DNA of 64,000 bases, taken from contig JAQUIJ010000007.1 in NCBI GenBank assembly GCA_028683385.1, positions 62,001-126,000 on the forward strand. The letters run 5' to 3'. The notes below the pieces were generated by a model. It searched no databases and was not told the origin of the DNA. It was given only the letters and a program-made list of their open reading frames with translations. The stretch is from Prolixibacteraceae bacterium. GTDB lineage: Bacteria > Bacteroidota > Bacteroidia > Bacteroidales > Prolixibacteraceae. Both the position numbers and the translations under genes were made by a program. This document shows positions 54,621 to 63,629 of the stretch, piece by piece; positions within the stretch are counted from its first letter, which is position 1, and each line of letters begins with the position of its first letter.

Positions 54621-56747
54621 ATGACTGATCAGACAAAAACGAATTTACCTCACCAAAGAATTAGAGTCGTTAAATTAATGCTAATTGCTTTCTCAGTCTT
54701 AAGCTTCTTTGCTGCCACTGGTGCGATCTTTCATCATATTCGATACCAGCAGGAAACATTGGCCAATATAAAAACTGACCTGCAAGAATTAACGACAAAA
54801 GCAACAAAAGATATTGATACCATTGTGCGGCAGGCGATGAGTGAGGTTGATAATGTTGCCAATAACCTGACAAACGGGAAGATCGAAAAAGCGGCGATAT
54901 TGAATCAAATAAGTACACTGATTTTAAAAAGCCCCAATTATTACGGCTCAACGATCTGTTTCCGTCCTTTGGGTTACGATCCTTCAAAAAGACTGTTTGC
55001 CCCATATTATCACAGAATTAGCGGAAATCAAGAGGAACTCAAATTTGTTAAGCTGGAGGACGATTACGATTATACCAAAAGCGATTGGTACATGCAGCCG
55101 ATGACGAACGGAAGTGGCTGGACAGGACCTTACTGGGATTCGGCTGGTAAAACACTGATGATTACCTATTCTTCTGTTTTTTACGATAGCAATTCGGAAA
55201 CGGGCAAAAAAACGCCATTGGGAGTTGTAACCGTTGACATTTCGATGGACAACATAAAAAAAATAATTGAGGGCATTGATTTGGGCGCGAGTGGCTTTGG
55301 AGCGCTGACTTCGTCGAAAGGCGTCTACATGTATTATCCAAATTCGGAATATGTTGTTTCAAAAAAAACAATAACCGAAGTGGCTAAAGAAAAGAACGAT
55401 CCTGACCGGTTGGTTATGGCCGAAAAGGTCACAAAAGGCGAAGGTGGATTTATCGATCATGTTAGCACTTCTACCCACGAGAAATCATGGCTCGTTTTTG
55501 CACCAATCCTATCAACCCGCTGGTCACTTCAGAATACTTTTCTAAAAAAAGACATTGTAATCAATGTGGATAAGTACAGGCATAATCTCATCCGAATCGT
55601 GGTTTTGGTTCTTCTGTTTTTCATCCTCATTTTGGGATGTATTTATACTTATATTTTAAGCAGTGTACGAAACCGTTGGATCATAATTTTTACCGGTTCG
55701 ATGCTCGTTATCCTTGCAATTGGCTTCATTTGGGGCATTGCACTAACTTATAATCCCGCCGATAAAATAAATGGAATTAAAATTTCTGACAAAGCAACTT
55801 TGCAAAGTACATTGGCGAATCAGCGAAATCGTTCAGAAATATACCATCTTGAACCACCCTTGTTTGTTCCGACCGGAGTGTACATTGACGCACTGAAATT
55901 TTCAGGCCCAAACGATATGTTTTTATCCGGATACATCTGGCAAAAATACGGTCCTGATTTCCCGAAAGACATCGCAAAAGAATTTACGATTTCACAAGCC
56001 ACAAACGTATCGATTCAAAAGATAAACAGTTCAATTCAGGATGGCGATGAAATCATTCAGTTTCATTTTAGTGCCGAAATTCGCCAAAAATTATCGCACC
56101 GGACCTACCCGTTGGAGGAAGAACTCATTGAATTACAAATCATACAAAAAGACCTGAATCACAACATTGTACTTACCCCCGATTTAGATGCCTACAAAGT
56201 CAGAAGTGCGTCACAATTACCCGGAATTGATAAAGCTGCATTTATTTCGGGATGGAATTTGAAAAATTCCTATTACGAAATTCGCCTCAATGATTTGAAT
56301 TCAAATTTCGGAATCGCCCGTAGCGTTGATAAGGATGATTTTCCGGCTCTTTATTTTGATGTCGAAATTCAGCGAAATTTCATTGATGCGTTTATCTCGA
56401 ACCTGACGCCGCTCATAATCGTTTCGGTGATGCTCTTTTTCATGCTTTTCCTGATGGATCGGATTGATACCGCCAAGGTATTCAACATCTGCATTGCCAT
56501 GTTCTTCGTAATCGTTTTCAGCCATATCGACATCCGTGGGAAAATATCGGCTCAGGAAATATTTTACCTCGAATACTTTTTCTTCATCACCTATGGGCTA
56601 ATTCTATACGTGGTGCTCAATGCCATTGGATGGATATTGCAAACCGAAACCTGGTATTATCAGTATAAAAGCACCATTTATTCCACACTCTATTGGCCAT
56701 TATTACTAGGTCTAACGCTTGGAGTAACAGTAATCACTTTTTATTAA
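54621..56747 (+). CDS. Cache-domain membrane protein fused to a pLGIC-like module
   Basis: 708 residues. An anchor helix (about 18-38) leads to a periplasmic dCache-type sensor domain (about 40-320) with YTKSDWYMQPMTNGSGWTGPY and GVVTVDISMDNI. Two helices follow (about 328-350 and 355-378). A second periplasmic domain (about 380-590, PTGVYIDALKFSGPNDMF, YPLEEELIELQI) resembles the ligand-binding domain of pentameric ligand-gated channels, and four C-terminal helices (about 595-708) match the M1-M4 arrangement. Cache-fused prokaryotic channel relatives are known. The next gene is a shorter channel-like paralogue starting 15 bp later. The signal sensed is unknown. Confidence 0.75.
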   Translation: MTDQTKTNLPHQRIRVVKLMLIAFSVLSFFAATGAIFHHIRYQQETLANIKTDLQELTTKATKDIDTIVRQAMSEVDNVANNLTNGKIEKAAILNQISTLILKSPNYYGSTICFRPLGYDPSKRLFAPYYHRISGNQEELKFVKLEDDYDYTKSDWYMQPMTNGSGWTGPYWDSAGKTLMITYSSVFYDSNSETGKKTPLGVVTVDISMDNIKKIIEGIDLGASGFGALTSSKGVYMYYPNSEYVVSKKTITEVAKEKNDPDRLVMAEKVTKGEGGFIDHVSTSTHEKSWLVFAPILSTRWSLQNTFLKKDIVINVDKYRHNLIRIVVLVLLFFILILGCIYTYILSSVRNRWIIIFTGSMLVILAIGFIWGIALTYNPADKINGIKISDKATLQSTLANQRNRSEIYHLEPPLFVPTGVYIDALKFSGPNDMFLSGYIWQKYGPDFPKDIAKEFTISQATNVSIQKINSSIQDGDEIIQFHFSAEIRQKLSHRTYPLEEELIELQIIQKDLNHNIVLTPDLDAYKVRSASQLPGIDKAAFISGWNLKNSYYEIRLNDLNSNFGIARSVDKDDFPALYFDVEIQRNFIDAFISNLTPLIIVSVMLFFMLFLMDRIDTAKVFNICIAMFFVIVFSHIDIRGKISAQEIFYLEYFFFITYGLILYVVLNAIGWILQTETWYYQYKSTIYSTLYWPLLLGLTLGVTVITFY

Positions 56748-56762
56748 AGAAAGAATTCGACA

Positions 56763-57860
56763 ATGACCAATTTAAGTCTGAAAGAAAGAAAAGCGATTGT
56801 TTTATGGGCGGTTATCCTGGTGGCCTTTTATTTAATTGCAACAATAATAGCTGCAACCATTGTCAGAAACGACAGAATCAGCTCCGAAAAGCACCATAAA
56901 TACAGTCTGGATGCAAATTTTCAGGAAGCAGGCAGAACATGGGTCGACCCGGTTCTTTTAGCCAAAAACCAAAAGAGTGAAGCTCCAAAAGTTGCTGTTG
57001 GTATGTATGTCGATCATATCGTTGATTTATCGACGTTGAATACCAACTGGACCGTCGATTTTTACATCTGGTTTCGCTGGAAAGATAAAAAGATACACCC
57101 AGGCGATACTTTTCAGATCATGGATGGCGAGATCCTATCATCCGATTTGGTTGACTCAACAAGTACTGATGATGAGCATTATGAGTTGTATCGTGTGGTC
57201 GCAAAAATTACCAAATTTTTTAATGTCATGCGTTTCCCGCTCGACGATCACATGTTAACAATACCTGTAGAGAACAAGGTATATACCTGGCAGCAAATGC
57301 AGTTTGTTGCCGACAGGGAGGTTTCCGATGTAAGTTCACGGGTCATACTTCCTGACTACACCATAACCAACACATTTTTGAGCACCAAACCGCATCCGTA
57401 TAAAACAAACCGCGGAGATCCCAGATACAAGAAGGATCGGATGATTATATACGATCAGGTGATATACGGTCTGGAAATTAAGCGACCCGATTGGGGACTT
57501 TATTTTAAAATGTTCCAGTCGATGTTTGCCTCAGTAGCCGTTGCACTTTTGGTGTTTTTTATGAATCCGCAGGGCGATGGAAGAGTTGGTTTGGGAATTG
57601 GAGCTTTCTTTGCTGCGGTAGCAAGTAGCTATGTAACCACTACCGAACTTCCTGGAATAGGAATACTTACGCTAAGCGATTTGATCAATATTTTGGGAAT
57701 GGTTACCATTTTCCTGAGTGTGTTGTGTTCCATTATTGTCATGAAAGTTGCTGAAGATGACTCGAAGCTTGGTCTTGCCAAAATCTTTGACCGGTTATCA
57801 TTTACGATATTTCTGGTAGGTTATAGTGTAGCAAATGTTGTAGTTGCCATAATGGCTTAA
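56763..57860 (+). CDS. pLGIC-family (Cys-loop-like) membrane protein
   Basis: 365 residues. An N-terminal anchor helix (12-33) precedes an extracellular beta domain (about 60-240) with the family phrases LSTLNTNWTVDFYIWFRW and MRFPLDDHMLTIPVE. Then come four helices: M1 with SMFASVAVALLVFF, M2 with GLGIGAFFAAVASSYVTTTE and PG, M3 with LINILGMVTIFLSVL, and M4 at the end. This is the architecture of prokaryotic pentameric ligand-gated ion channels (GLIC/ELIC relatives). It follows the Cache-fused paralogue by 15 bp, so the two may form a heteromeric sensor-channel. No channel of this type is known to belong to an eCIS. Confidence 0.83.
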   Translation: MTNLSLKERKAIVLWAVILVAFYLIATIIAATIVRNDRISSEKHHKYSLDANFQEAGRTWVDPVLLAKNQKSEAPKVAVGMYVDHIVDLSTLNTNWTVDFYIWFRWKDKKIHPGDTFQIMDGEILSSDLVDSTSTDDEHYELYRVVAKITKFFNVMRFPLDDHMLTIPVENKVYTWQQMQFVADREVSDVSSRVILPDYTITNTFLSTKPHPYKTNRGDPRYKKDRMIIYDQVIYGLEIKRPDWGLYFKMFQSMFASVAVALLVFFMNPQGDGRVGLGIGAFFAAVASSYVTTTELPGIGILTLSDLINILGMVTIFLSVLCSIIVMKVAEDDSKLGLAKIFDRLSFTIFLVGYSVANVVVAIMA

Positions 57861-57989
57861 TTGTGAAGCGATTGTATCCTACTCAGTTAAACAATCCAAC
57901 CCTTCTTGACCAAGGGAACGATGCTCCTTTCAATCCATTCGAAACGTTTAAGGGCATTTGAATTATTCGAATTTAGGTTACAATCAGCG

Positions 57990-58020
57990 TAGATGCTGAA
58001 ACAAGTTCAGTGTGAAGTTG
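57990..58020. repeat. Short palindromic repeat fragment
   Basis: GATGCTGAAACAAGTTCAGTGTG has arms GCTGAA/TTCAGT and resembles a hairpin repeat often seen between Bacteroidota genes. It lies in the 187-bp convergent spacer between the channel-like gene and the symporter gene and may help end transcription. Confidence 0.4.
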
Positions 58021-58047
58021 CACCAAAAATACATTGAAATGATCACT

Positions 58048-59727
58048 CTAGTAATTTGGTGTCTTTTCGCCCGGAAAACGATTGCCCCATTCTTTCCAAA
58101 AAAGACCAATTTCTGATTTCATTTCTTTATGAAGCATCAGTATCCCGAATAAGTTGGGAATCGTCATCAAAGCAATGGTAATTCCGGATAATGTCCAAAT
58201 AATGGATGTATCAGTAAACGATGCGAGGAAAAATCCAATCACGTAAACAATCCGAAAATAAATGTCGCCTTTTACGCCAAATAGAAAAGTTGTTGCGCGT
58301 CCGCCATAGTACGACCACGAAATGGCTGTAGAAAAGGCAAATAACAAAATCCCAATGGAAACAATGTATCGGCCATAATCGCCAAACCAGCTTTCAGTAA
58401 AAGCCTCAGTTGTTAATGCAGCACTGTGAATTAGCGACTTACCTTTAAATAATAAATTCTCAGTATTTGTAATTCTTCCGTTTTGTACCGGAATTTCGCC
58501 AGTCAGATTCCTTCCATTTTTCTGTACGATAACATCTTCGGCAAGTGAACGTGAATTAACTACTGAAACTTCGTTCGTAATACGGCCATCAGTAACCTGC
58601 AAATTACCAGTAAACATATCCAGGTCTTGTTTGCCTGCAATGTATTGATAAAGTTTGCTTTTCCCTTCCTGGTTTTGATCGGTGTAAACTCCTTTCAAAA
58701 TACTCATGTCTGAATATTGAAACTGATTATCAATCTTTTTCGTCCAGGCACCCGATGATAAAATGACCATTCCGGTTAGCATACAAATAATGATAGTATC
58801 AATAAAAGGTTCGAGCAAAGCGACCAAACCTTCAGAAATGGGTTCGTGGGCCCTGGCAGCAGCATGTGCAATAGGTGCAGACCCCTGCCCTGCCTCATTC
58901 GAAAATAATCCGCGGTTTACTCCCCGGTTAAAGGCGAACGAAAATCCAGCTCCAAGAAACCCACCAACAGCAGCAGTACCAGTAAAGACATCACTGATGA
59001 TCGATACTAATGAAGGGATGATATTCTGATAATTATATCCAATAACCCCTATCGCCCCAATGAAATAGATGATAGCCATAATGGGAACGAGCTTTTCCGT
59101 AATTTTTGCAATTCGTTTAATTCCTCCAATAATTACAAAAGCCAGAATAACAGATAATACAGCACCTGTAACAATTGGAGCAATTCCAAAAGTGCTGAAA
59201 GCCGAGCTGGCAATACTATTAATTTGAGGAAGGCTACCAGTTCCAAACGAGGAAAGTATAGTGGCAATGGCAAAAATTACAGCCAACCATTTCATGTTCA
59301 GCCGATTCTTCATGTAATACATAGGTCCGCCCGAAACACTTCCATCTTCGGCTATTTCACGGTATTTATGCGAAAGGGTAACTTCAACAAACTTGGTAGT
59401 CATACCGATTACGGCTGTCATCAGCATCCAGAACAAAGCTGCTGGTCCTCCTAAATGAATGGCCAGGGCAACCCCGGCAATGTTTCCTGTTCCGACCGTG
59501 CCAGACAAAGCTGTGGCCAACGCCTGAAAGTGAGATGTATCACCGACATCACTTTCCCGATCAAATTTTCCCCTGACGATGCGGAAGGAATACTTTAGAT
59601 ATCTGAATTGTGGAAATTTCAGGTAAATGGTAAAAAACAAGCCAGTTCCAAGCAGGAAGTAAACAAACCATTGAGAACTACCAACATAACTGTCAATCAA
59701 GATTAAAAAATCGTTCAATTGCTGCAT
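58048..59727 (-). CDS. Na+:alanine/glycine symporter (AGCS) with soluble insert
   Basis: 559 residues. Family signatures are clear: [20 protein letters not shown] (77-95), [11 protein letters not shown] and [19 protein letters not shown]. The protein carries out Na+-coupled uptake of alanine or glycine. Between two transmembrane helices, residues 328-434 form a hydrophilic insert of about 107 residues with internal repetition ([19 protein letters not shown] versus [18 protein letters not shown]). Insert-free members run to about 450-480 residues. The insert should face the periplasm. Minus strand, alone in its unit. Confidence 0.92.
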   Translation of the reverse strand: MQQLNDFLILIDSYVGSSQWFVYFLLGTGLFFTIYLKFPQFRYLKYSFRIVRGKFDRESDVGDTSHFQALATALSGTVGTGNIAGVALAIHLGGPAALFWMLMTAVIGMTTKFVEVTLSHKYREIAEDGSVSGGPMYYMKNRLNMKWLAVIFAIATILSSFGTGSLPQINSIASSAFSTFGIAPIVTGAVLSVILAFVIIGGIKRIAKITEKLVPIMAIIYFIGAIGVIGYNYQNIIPSLVSIISDVFTGTAAVGGFLGAGFSFAFNRGVNRGLFSNEAGQGSAPIAHAAARAHEPISEGLVALLEPFIDTIIICMLTGMVILSSGAWTKKIDNQFQYSDMSILKGVYTDQNQEGKSKLYQYIAGKQDLDMFTGNLQVTDGRITNEVSVVNSRSLAEDVIVQKNGRNLTGEIPVQNGRITNTENLLFKGKSLIHSAALTTEAFTESWFGDYGRYIVSIGILLFAFSTAISWSYYGGRATTFLFGVKGDIYFRIVYVIGFFLASFTDTSIIWTLSGITIALMTIPNLFGILMLHKEMKSEIGLFWKEWGNRFPGEKTPNY

Positions 59728-59880
59728 ATTCCTGTTTTAAAAAGATCAATCAGGTGCTAAAATAACAATATCTTTTAAACCTGAAATCTTATATTAACAA
59801 ACTATGCTCAAATTGATTTCTTATTTATACAAAAGTCACACTATTGTCAGGAACAATCTTCTCAATGCATGTTAAACTAA

Positions 59881-60017
59881 GATTTCTCACTTCGTTCGAA
59901 ATGACAATCAACGAGTTGTGCGAGAAAGGTAGGGGCGGTTTGCGGCGAAGCCGTAAACCGCCCCTACCTTTCTTCTAAACACTTAAATAGCTATCATTTT
60001 GATCGAAGCGAAGAATC
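59881..60017. repeat. Nested intergenic palindromic repeat
   Basis: The outer ends GATTTCTCACTTCG (59881-59894) and GATCGAAGCGAAGAATC (60001-60017) are roughly inverted. Inside lies an 18-bp perfect stem, GAAAGGTAGGGGCGGTTT (59924-59941) with AAACCGCCCCTACCTTTC (59955-59972), its loop holding a small CGGC-GAA-GCCG hairpin. Such repeats are common, mobile-looking spacers in Bacteroidota. G+C content is well above the surroundings. The rest of the 417-bp spacer (59728-60144) has no gene. Confidence 0.7.
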
Positions 60018-60109
60018 CCGGATTTTTAACCGGAAACCAAGGAAAAAGTAATTGATAGCTAAAGGCACAAAATAGGTACAGAATCATGCGTAAAATTCCT
60101 ATTTTTATC

Positions 60110-60117
60110 TAAATTTG
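60110..60117 (+). promoter_or_regulatory. Candidate -7 box
   Basis: TAAATTTG matches the Bacteroidota -7 consensus, 27 bp before the start codon of the small acidic protein gene. Confidence 0.4.
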
Positions 60118-60144
60118 TTTAAACAATTCACCAAACAGAAAATT

Positions 60145-60399
60145 ATGCTACCAAAATTTTTGCTTGCCGACAATTCGCAGGAAATGCCTGATATGCTTTA
60201 TGTTGTTCACAACGAGAATCCACGTTTTATTGTTGGAAGCGACATCGAAGATTTCTCTGCCAATCAGACGATTTACTGGATCGACGAAAAACCAAAAGAC
60301 AAAGATCTTATCACTCAATTGCTTGAAGAAGCTGAAGAGTTCCTTGAAGCTGAATTAGAAAATCAAGACAATTATTTTGAAGACGGGGAGGACGACTAA
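60145..60399 (+). CDS. Small acidic protein of unknown function
   Basis: 84 residues from ATG 60145; an upstream TTG would add ten. The first 50 residues form a compact part with YVVHNENPRFIVGSDIEDF, and the C-terminus is strongly acidic (EEAEEFLEAELENQDNYFEDGEDD). No family is recognised, though similar genes often sit before PspC in Bacteroidota. It ends one base before the PspC ATG, with a GGGGAGG in its last codons serving that gene. Coding status is well supported. Confidence 0.82.
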   Translation: MLPKFLLADNSQEMPDMLYVVHNENPRFIVGSDIEDFSANQTIYWIDEKPKDKDLITQLLEEAEEFLEAELENQDNYFEDGEDD

Positions 60400-60400
60400 C

Positions 60401-60595
60401 ATGACATCACCAAAACGACTTTACAGATCAAAAGAAAAAATGGTTGCCGGCGTTTGTGCCGGCCTTGCAGACTATTTCAACATCGATCCTACAATCATGA
60501 GGATTTTATTTGTTGTCATCGCATTTGCAGGAGGTGCCTCGCTATTGGCTTACCTGATCATGTGGATCATTGTTCCAGAGGAAAAATCGTTTTAG
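60401..60595 (+). CDS. PspC-domain protein
   Basis: 64 residues, one PspC domain: KRLYRSKEKMVAGVCAGLADYF followed by NIDPTIMRILFV and the transmembrane helix ASLLAYLIMWIIVPE. PspC proteins are small inner-membrane proteins linked to phage-shock and envelope-stress responses. The start follows the previous stop by one base and uses a GGGGAGG ribosome-binding site inside that gene. Its stop overlaps the convergent tex stop by four bases. Confidence 0.93.
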   Translation: MTSPKRLYRSKEKMVAGVCAGLADYFNIDPTIMRILFVVIAFAGGASLLAYLIMWIIVPEEKSF

Positions 60596-62727
60596 TTTTG
60601 CTGTACTTGTTTCAAGCTTAATTGAATTCGTTTGCGTTGCAAATCGAGTTCAATTACTTTGACATGTACATGTTCGTGCAGTTTCACGATTTCAGATGGG
60701 TCGCTGATAAACCGGTCGGCCATCTGCGAAACATGAACTAATCCGTCCTGTTTCACACCAACATCAACAAAAGCTCCAAATTTGGTGATGTTGGTCACAA
60801 TGCCCGGCAATACCATTCCCACCTGCAAATCTTCAACTTTATAAATGTTTGGGGCAAATTCAAAAACCTTGATTTCACTTCGCGGATCGCGTCCAGGTTT
60901 AGCCAATTCCTTTTTAATATCTTCAAGTGTTGGTAATCCAATTTTGTCAGTTACATAGTTCGCCCAAATAATCTGTTTTTGAAGTTCTTCGCTTGAAATT
61001 AATTTCTGAATGCTGCATTTTAAATCTTTGGCAATCTTCTGAACCACAAAATAAGATTCGGGATGTACGGCAGAATTATCCAATGGATTTACAGCATCCG
61101 GAATACGTAAAAATCCGGCAGCCTGCTCAAAAGCTTTGGCGCCCATGCGAGCCACTTTCTGGATTTCTGTTCTGGAATTAAACGGACCATTTTCTTTTCG
61201 GTAATCGACAATGTTTTGCGCCAGTTGTGGCCCTAATCCCGAAATATAGGTCAGCAAATGTTGTGAAGCTGTATTTACATTCACGCCAACCATATTCACA
61301 CTCGACTCAACCACTTTGTCCAGGCTATTTTTTAGTTTCTTCTGGTCAACATCGTGCTGGTACTGCCCCACTCCTATTGATTTGGGATCAATCTTCACCA
61401 ACTCGGCCAACGGATCGAGCAGTCGCCTTCCGATTGAGATGGCGCCACGAACTGTCACATCATATTGCGGAAACTCGTCGCGTGCAATTTTTGAAGCAGA
61501 ATAGATGGAAGCGCCATCTTCAGAAACTACAAAAACCTTCAATTCACGGTCGTAATGCAGCTTCTTAACAAATGCTTCTGTTTCGCGGCTTGCGGTTCCG
61601 TTGCCGATTGCAATTGCTTCAATTTGGTACAAACGAACCAGCGAAGAAATTCTATCGGCGGCTTGTTTGACTTCTTCCTGAGGCTGATGTGGATAAATGG
61701 TTTCGTTGTGAAGCAAATTTCCCTGAGCATCGAGACAAACCAATTTACAACCGGTCCGAAATCCGGGATCGAGTGCAAGAACCCGTTTTTGACCAAGCGG
61801 GGCAGCCAGCAAAAGCTGACGTAAATTTTCTGCAAATACACGAATCGCTTCTTCGTCGGCTTTTTCTTTCGATAAATTGGCAAATTCAGTTTCGATGGAT
61901 GGTTCCAATAATCGCTTGTAAGCATCAGTAACTGCAAGTTCCATTTGGTCGGTGCAAGCATTGTTGCTGTGAATGAAAAAGCGTTTCAGGCGGTGAATGG
62001 GTTCTTCACTTTCAGGAGTAACCGAAACACGCAAAAAACCTTCGTTTTCGCCACGACGCATAGCCATTAACCGATGCGACGGACATTTCTTCAACGGTTC
62101 GTTCCAGTCGAAATAATCGTTGTACTTGGCGCCTTCTTCCTCTTTGCCCTTAACGACCTTGCTGATTATAAAAGCTCCGTGTTCAAATGCTCGTCTGACA
62201 ATTCCACGGGCCCGTTCATTTTCATTAATCCATTCGGCAATAATATCGCGCGCTCCGGCCAAAGCTTCTTCTACCGATTCTACCTTTTCTTTGACAAACG
62301 ATTGGGCTTTGTATTCCAAATTCGATTCGTATTGTTTTTGGATCATTACAGCCAGAGGTTCGAGTCCTTTTTCGCGGGCAATCATGGCGCGGGTGCGGCG
62401 TTTGGGTTTGTAGGGCAAGTAAATATCTTCCAGTTCGGTCGAATCAAAACAGTCGTCAATGCGCTTCTGCAATTCAGGTGTCAGCAATTCTTGTTCCTGA
62501 ATGGTTTTCAGGATGGTATCCTTGCGCTTGAGCAGTTCTTGCATCTTTTCTTTGGCATCTTTAACCGCTTCAATCTGAACTTCGTCCAAACTTCCGGTGC
62601 GTTCTTTCCGGTACCTTGAAATGAATGGAACCGTTCCGCCTTCATCGAGTAACTGAATGGTATTTGCTGCTTGTATGAATTGTATTCCAACCTGTTGAGC
62701 AATGAGCTGTATGATTTTTTGATCCAT
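60592..62727 (-). CDS. tex: Tex family RNA-binding transcription accessory protein
   Basis: 711 residues of the highly conserved Tex protein. The N-terminal helical domain, the YqgF/RNase-H-like domain (VLALDPGFRTGCKLV and IAIGNGTASRETE), the helix-hairpin-helix repeats (LTYISGLGPQLAQNIVDYR) and a C-terminal S1 domain (VGMVLPGIVTNITKFGAFVDVG) are all present in order. It binds nucleic acids and affects transcription and toxin expression in several bacteria. Full length and in a conventional single-gene unit; the stop overlaps that of pspC. Confidence 0.96.
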   Translation of the reverse strand: MDQKIIQLIAQQVGIQFIQAANTIQLLDEGGTVPFISRYRKERTGSLDEVQIEAVKDAKEKMQELLKRKDTILKTIQEQELLTPELQKRIDDCFDSTELEDIYLPYKPKRRTRAMIAREKGLEPLAVMIQKQYESNLEYKAQSFVKEKVESVEEALAGARDIIAEWINENERARGIVRRAFEHGAFIISKVVKGKEEEGAKYNDYFDWNEPLKKCPSHRLMAMRRGENEGFLRVSVTPESEEPIHRLKRFFIHSNNACTDQMELAVTDAYKRLLEPSIETEFANLSKEKADEEAIRVFAENLRQLLLAAPLGQKRVLALDPGFRTGCKLVCLDAQGNLLHNETIYPHQPQEEVKQAADRISSLVRLYQIEAIAIGNGTASRETEAFVKKLHYDRELKVFVVSEDGASIYSASKIARDEFPQYDVTVRGAISIGRRLLDPLAELVKIDPKSIGVGQYQHDVDQKKLKNSLDKVVESSVNMVGVNVNTASQHLLTYISGLGPQLAQNIVDYRKENGPFNSRTEIQKVARMGAKAFEQAAGFLRIPDAVNPLDNSAVHPESYFVVQKIAKDLKCSIQKLISSEELQKQIIWANYVTDKIGLPTLEDIKKELAKPGRDPRSEIKVFEFAPNIYKVEDLQVGMVLPGIVTNITKFGAFVDVGVKQDGLVHVSQMADRFISDPSEIVKLHEHVHVKVIELDLQRKRIQLSLKQVQQN

Positions 62728-62871
62728 TTTGAGTCTGTAAAATTGAAGCCCGAAGGTAACTTTTTTTCGAGGTAAATTTAAATCAGGATTCAGGTTTTAA
62801 GCTGATCATTTTTATAGTTTAAATTCATTCTTTTCTCTATTTTTAAGCCATAACCAAAAAATAATAAAATT

Positions 62872-63243
62872 ATGAAAAACTTAATGCGCTCGTTTTTGAT
62901 CCTATCAGCAATTCTTATGATTTCAGGCAATCAGCTTCAGGCTGAAGTAAAGAATAAATCATTACTTGGGGAATGGGTTTATGAAGTTAGCGATGCACCC
63001 TACGGGTACGAAAAAGGCAGTTTAATCTTTACTGAAAAGGACGGAGAAACCATTTGTGTAGTAAAACTTGAAGCTGGTGAATTAGCTGTAAGCGACCTGA
63101 AAATTGCAAACGATAAAATCACATTCACCACTTCGGTTGAAGGAAACTCAATCAACGTTGAACTTACACGCGATAAAAATAAACTTACCGGAAAAGTTGA
63201 CAGCCCGGAAGGCCCCAAAACAATGATCGCCGTGAAAAAATAA
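62872..63243 (+). CDS. Small secreted protein, lipocalin-like size
   Basis: 123 residues with an N-terminal signal peptide (FLILSAILMISGNQLQA) and a beta-rich mature part beginning LLGEWVYEVSDAPYGYEKG and continuing ITFTTSVEGNSINVELTRD and LTGKVDSPEGPKTM. Short beta-strand alternation and the GxW-like start recall small lipocalin-type or DUF-lipocalin proteins, but no specific family is certain. Two terminators follow (63280-63330 and 63471-63506). Periplasmic location is likely. Confidence 0.75.
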   Translation: MKNLMRSFLILSAILMISGNQLQAEVKNKSLLGEWVYEVSDAPYGYEKGSLIFTEKDGETICVVKLEAGELAVSDLKIANDKITFTTSVEGNSINVELTRDKNKLTGKVDSPEGPKTMIAVKK

Positions 63244-63279
63244 GGTAAGAAACTGTTTAATTCTACTTAATCACATTTA

Positions 63280-63330
63280 AAAAATCAACCTTTTTTACCC
63301 TTAATCCCTAAAGAGAAAAGGTTGATTTTT
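63280..63330 (+). terminator. Intrinsic terminator
   Basis: Perfect 15-bp arms AAAAATCAACCTTTT (63280-63294) and AAAAGGTTGATTTTT (63316-63330), ending in a T run, 37 bp past the secreted-protein gene. Confidence 0.7.
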
Positions 63331-63331
63331 C

Positions 63332-63416
63332 AGCTTTCTCCCTTCAGGGACGGGGTGAAAAAGCTAAAAAATAATTCTCCGAATTGAATCTGTTAAAGTT
63401 GAATTAAATTTTACTC
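63332..63416. repeat. Degenerate direct repeat, copy 1
   Basis: Begins AGCTTTCTCCCTTCAG and ends near GTTAAAGTTGAATTAAA. A diverged second copy occurs at 63516-63596 in the same orientation. No coding capacity. Confidence 0.65.
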
Positions 63417-63470
63417 ATTTTGATTTTTCGGGTTACCGCAAACTCCCGATCTTCATCGCGACACGCTCTG

Positions 63471-63506
63471 CCCCCAGCCCTAAAAATTACCCTTTAGGAC
63501 TGGGGG
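63471..63506 (+). terminator. Intrinsic terminator-like hairpin
   Basis: CCCCCAGCCCTAAA (63471-63484) pairs with TTTAGGACTGGGGG (63493-63506) with one mismatch and is followed by TATTTTTTT. It lies between the two direct repeats. Confidence 0.6.
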
Positions 63507-63515
63507 TATTTTTTT

Positions 63516-63596
63516 AGCTTTCTCCCTTCAGAAACGGGGTTAAAAAGCCGAGAAATCATCATTCGAATAGAATCCGTTAAAGTAGAATTAGTTACT
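63516..63596. repeat. Degenerate direct repeat, copy 2
   Basis: Begins AGCTTTCTCCCTTCAG like copy 1 and continues ACGGGGTTAAAAAGCC, then GTTAAAGTAGAATTA, with about one in five bases differing from copy 1. Confidence 0.65.
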
Positions 63597-63621
63597 TTTA
63601 AAATTTATCATCGCAATTTTG

Positions 63622-63629
63622 TATATTTG
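63622..63629 (+). promoter_or_regulatory. Candidate -7 box for the recombinase gene
   Basis: TATATTTG matches TAnnTTTG and lies 54 bp before the ATG at 63684. The -33 element is unclear. Confidence 0.42.

Larger units (their letters stand above)
28837..57860 (+). other. Extracellular contractile injection system (eCIS) locus
   Basis: A run of genes, all on the plus strand except one, encodes a phage-tail-like particle of the Afp/PVC/MAC lineage. In order: AAA+ ATPase (Afp15-like), a minus-strand gene, DUF4255 cap (Afp16-like), unknown, sheath, two tubes, DUF5908, LysM hub (Afp7), spike (Afp8), PAAR (Afp10), gp25 (Afp9), baseplate (Afp11), fibre, baseplate (Afp12), tape measure (Afp14), GH18-like membrane protein, two cargo candidates and two channel-like membrane proteins. 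No TssJLM-type membrane complex, capsid or portal gene is present, excluding a canonical T6SS or an intact phage. Confidence 0.93.

Noticed and set aside
28837-57860. Reading the cluster as a prophage tail or T6SS
   Set aside because: There are no capsid, portal, terminase, lysis or TssJLM genes, and the ATPase plus DUF4255 plus DUF5908 set is specific to eCIS.
62074-62619. 181-codon plus-strand frame across tex
   Set aside because: Antisense shadow of a highly conserved gene.
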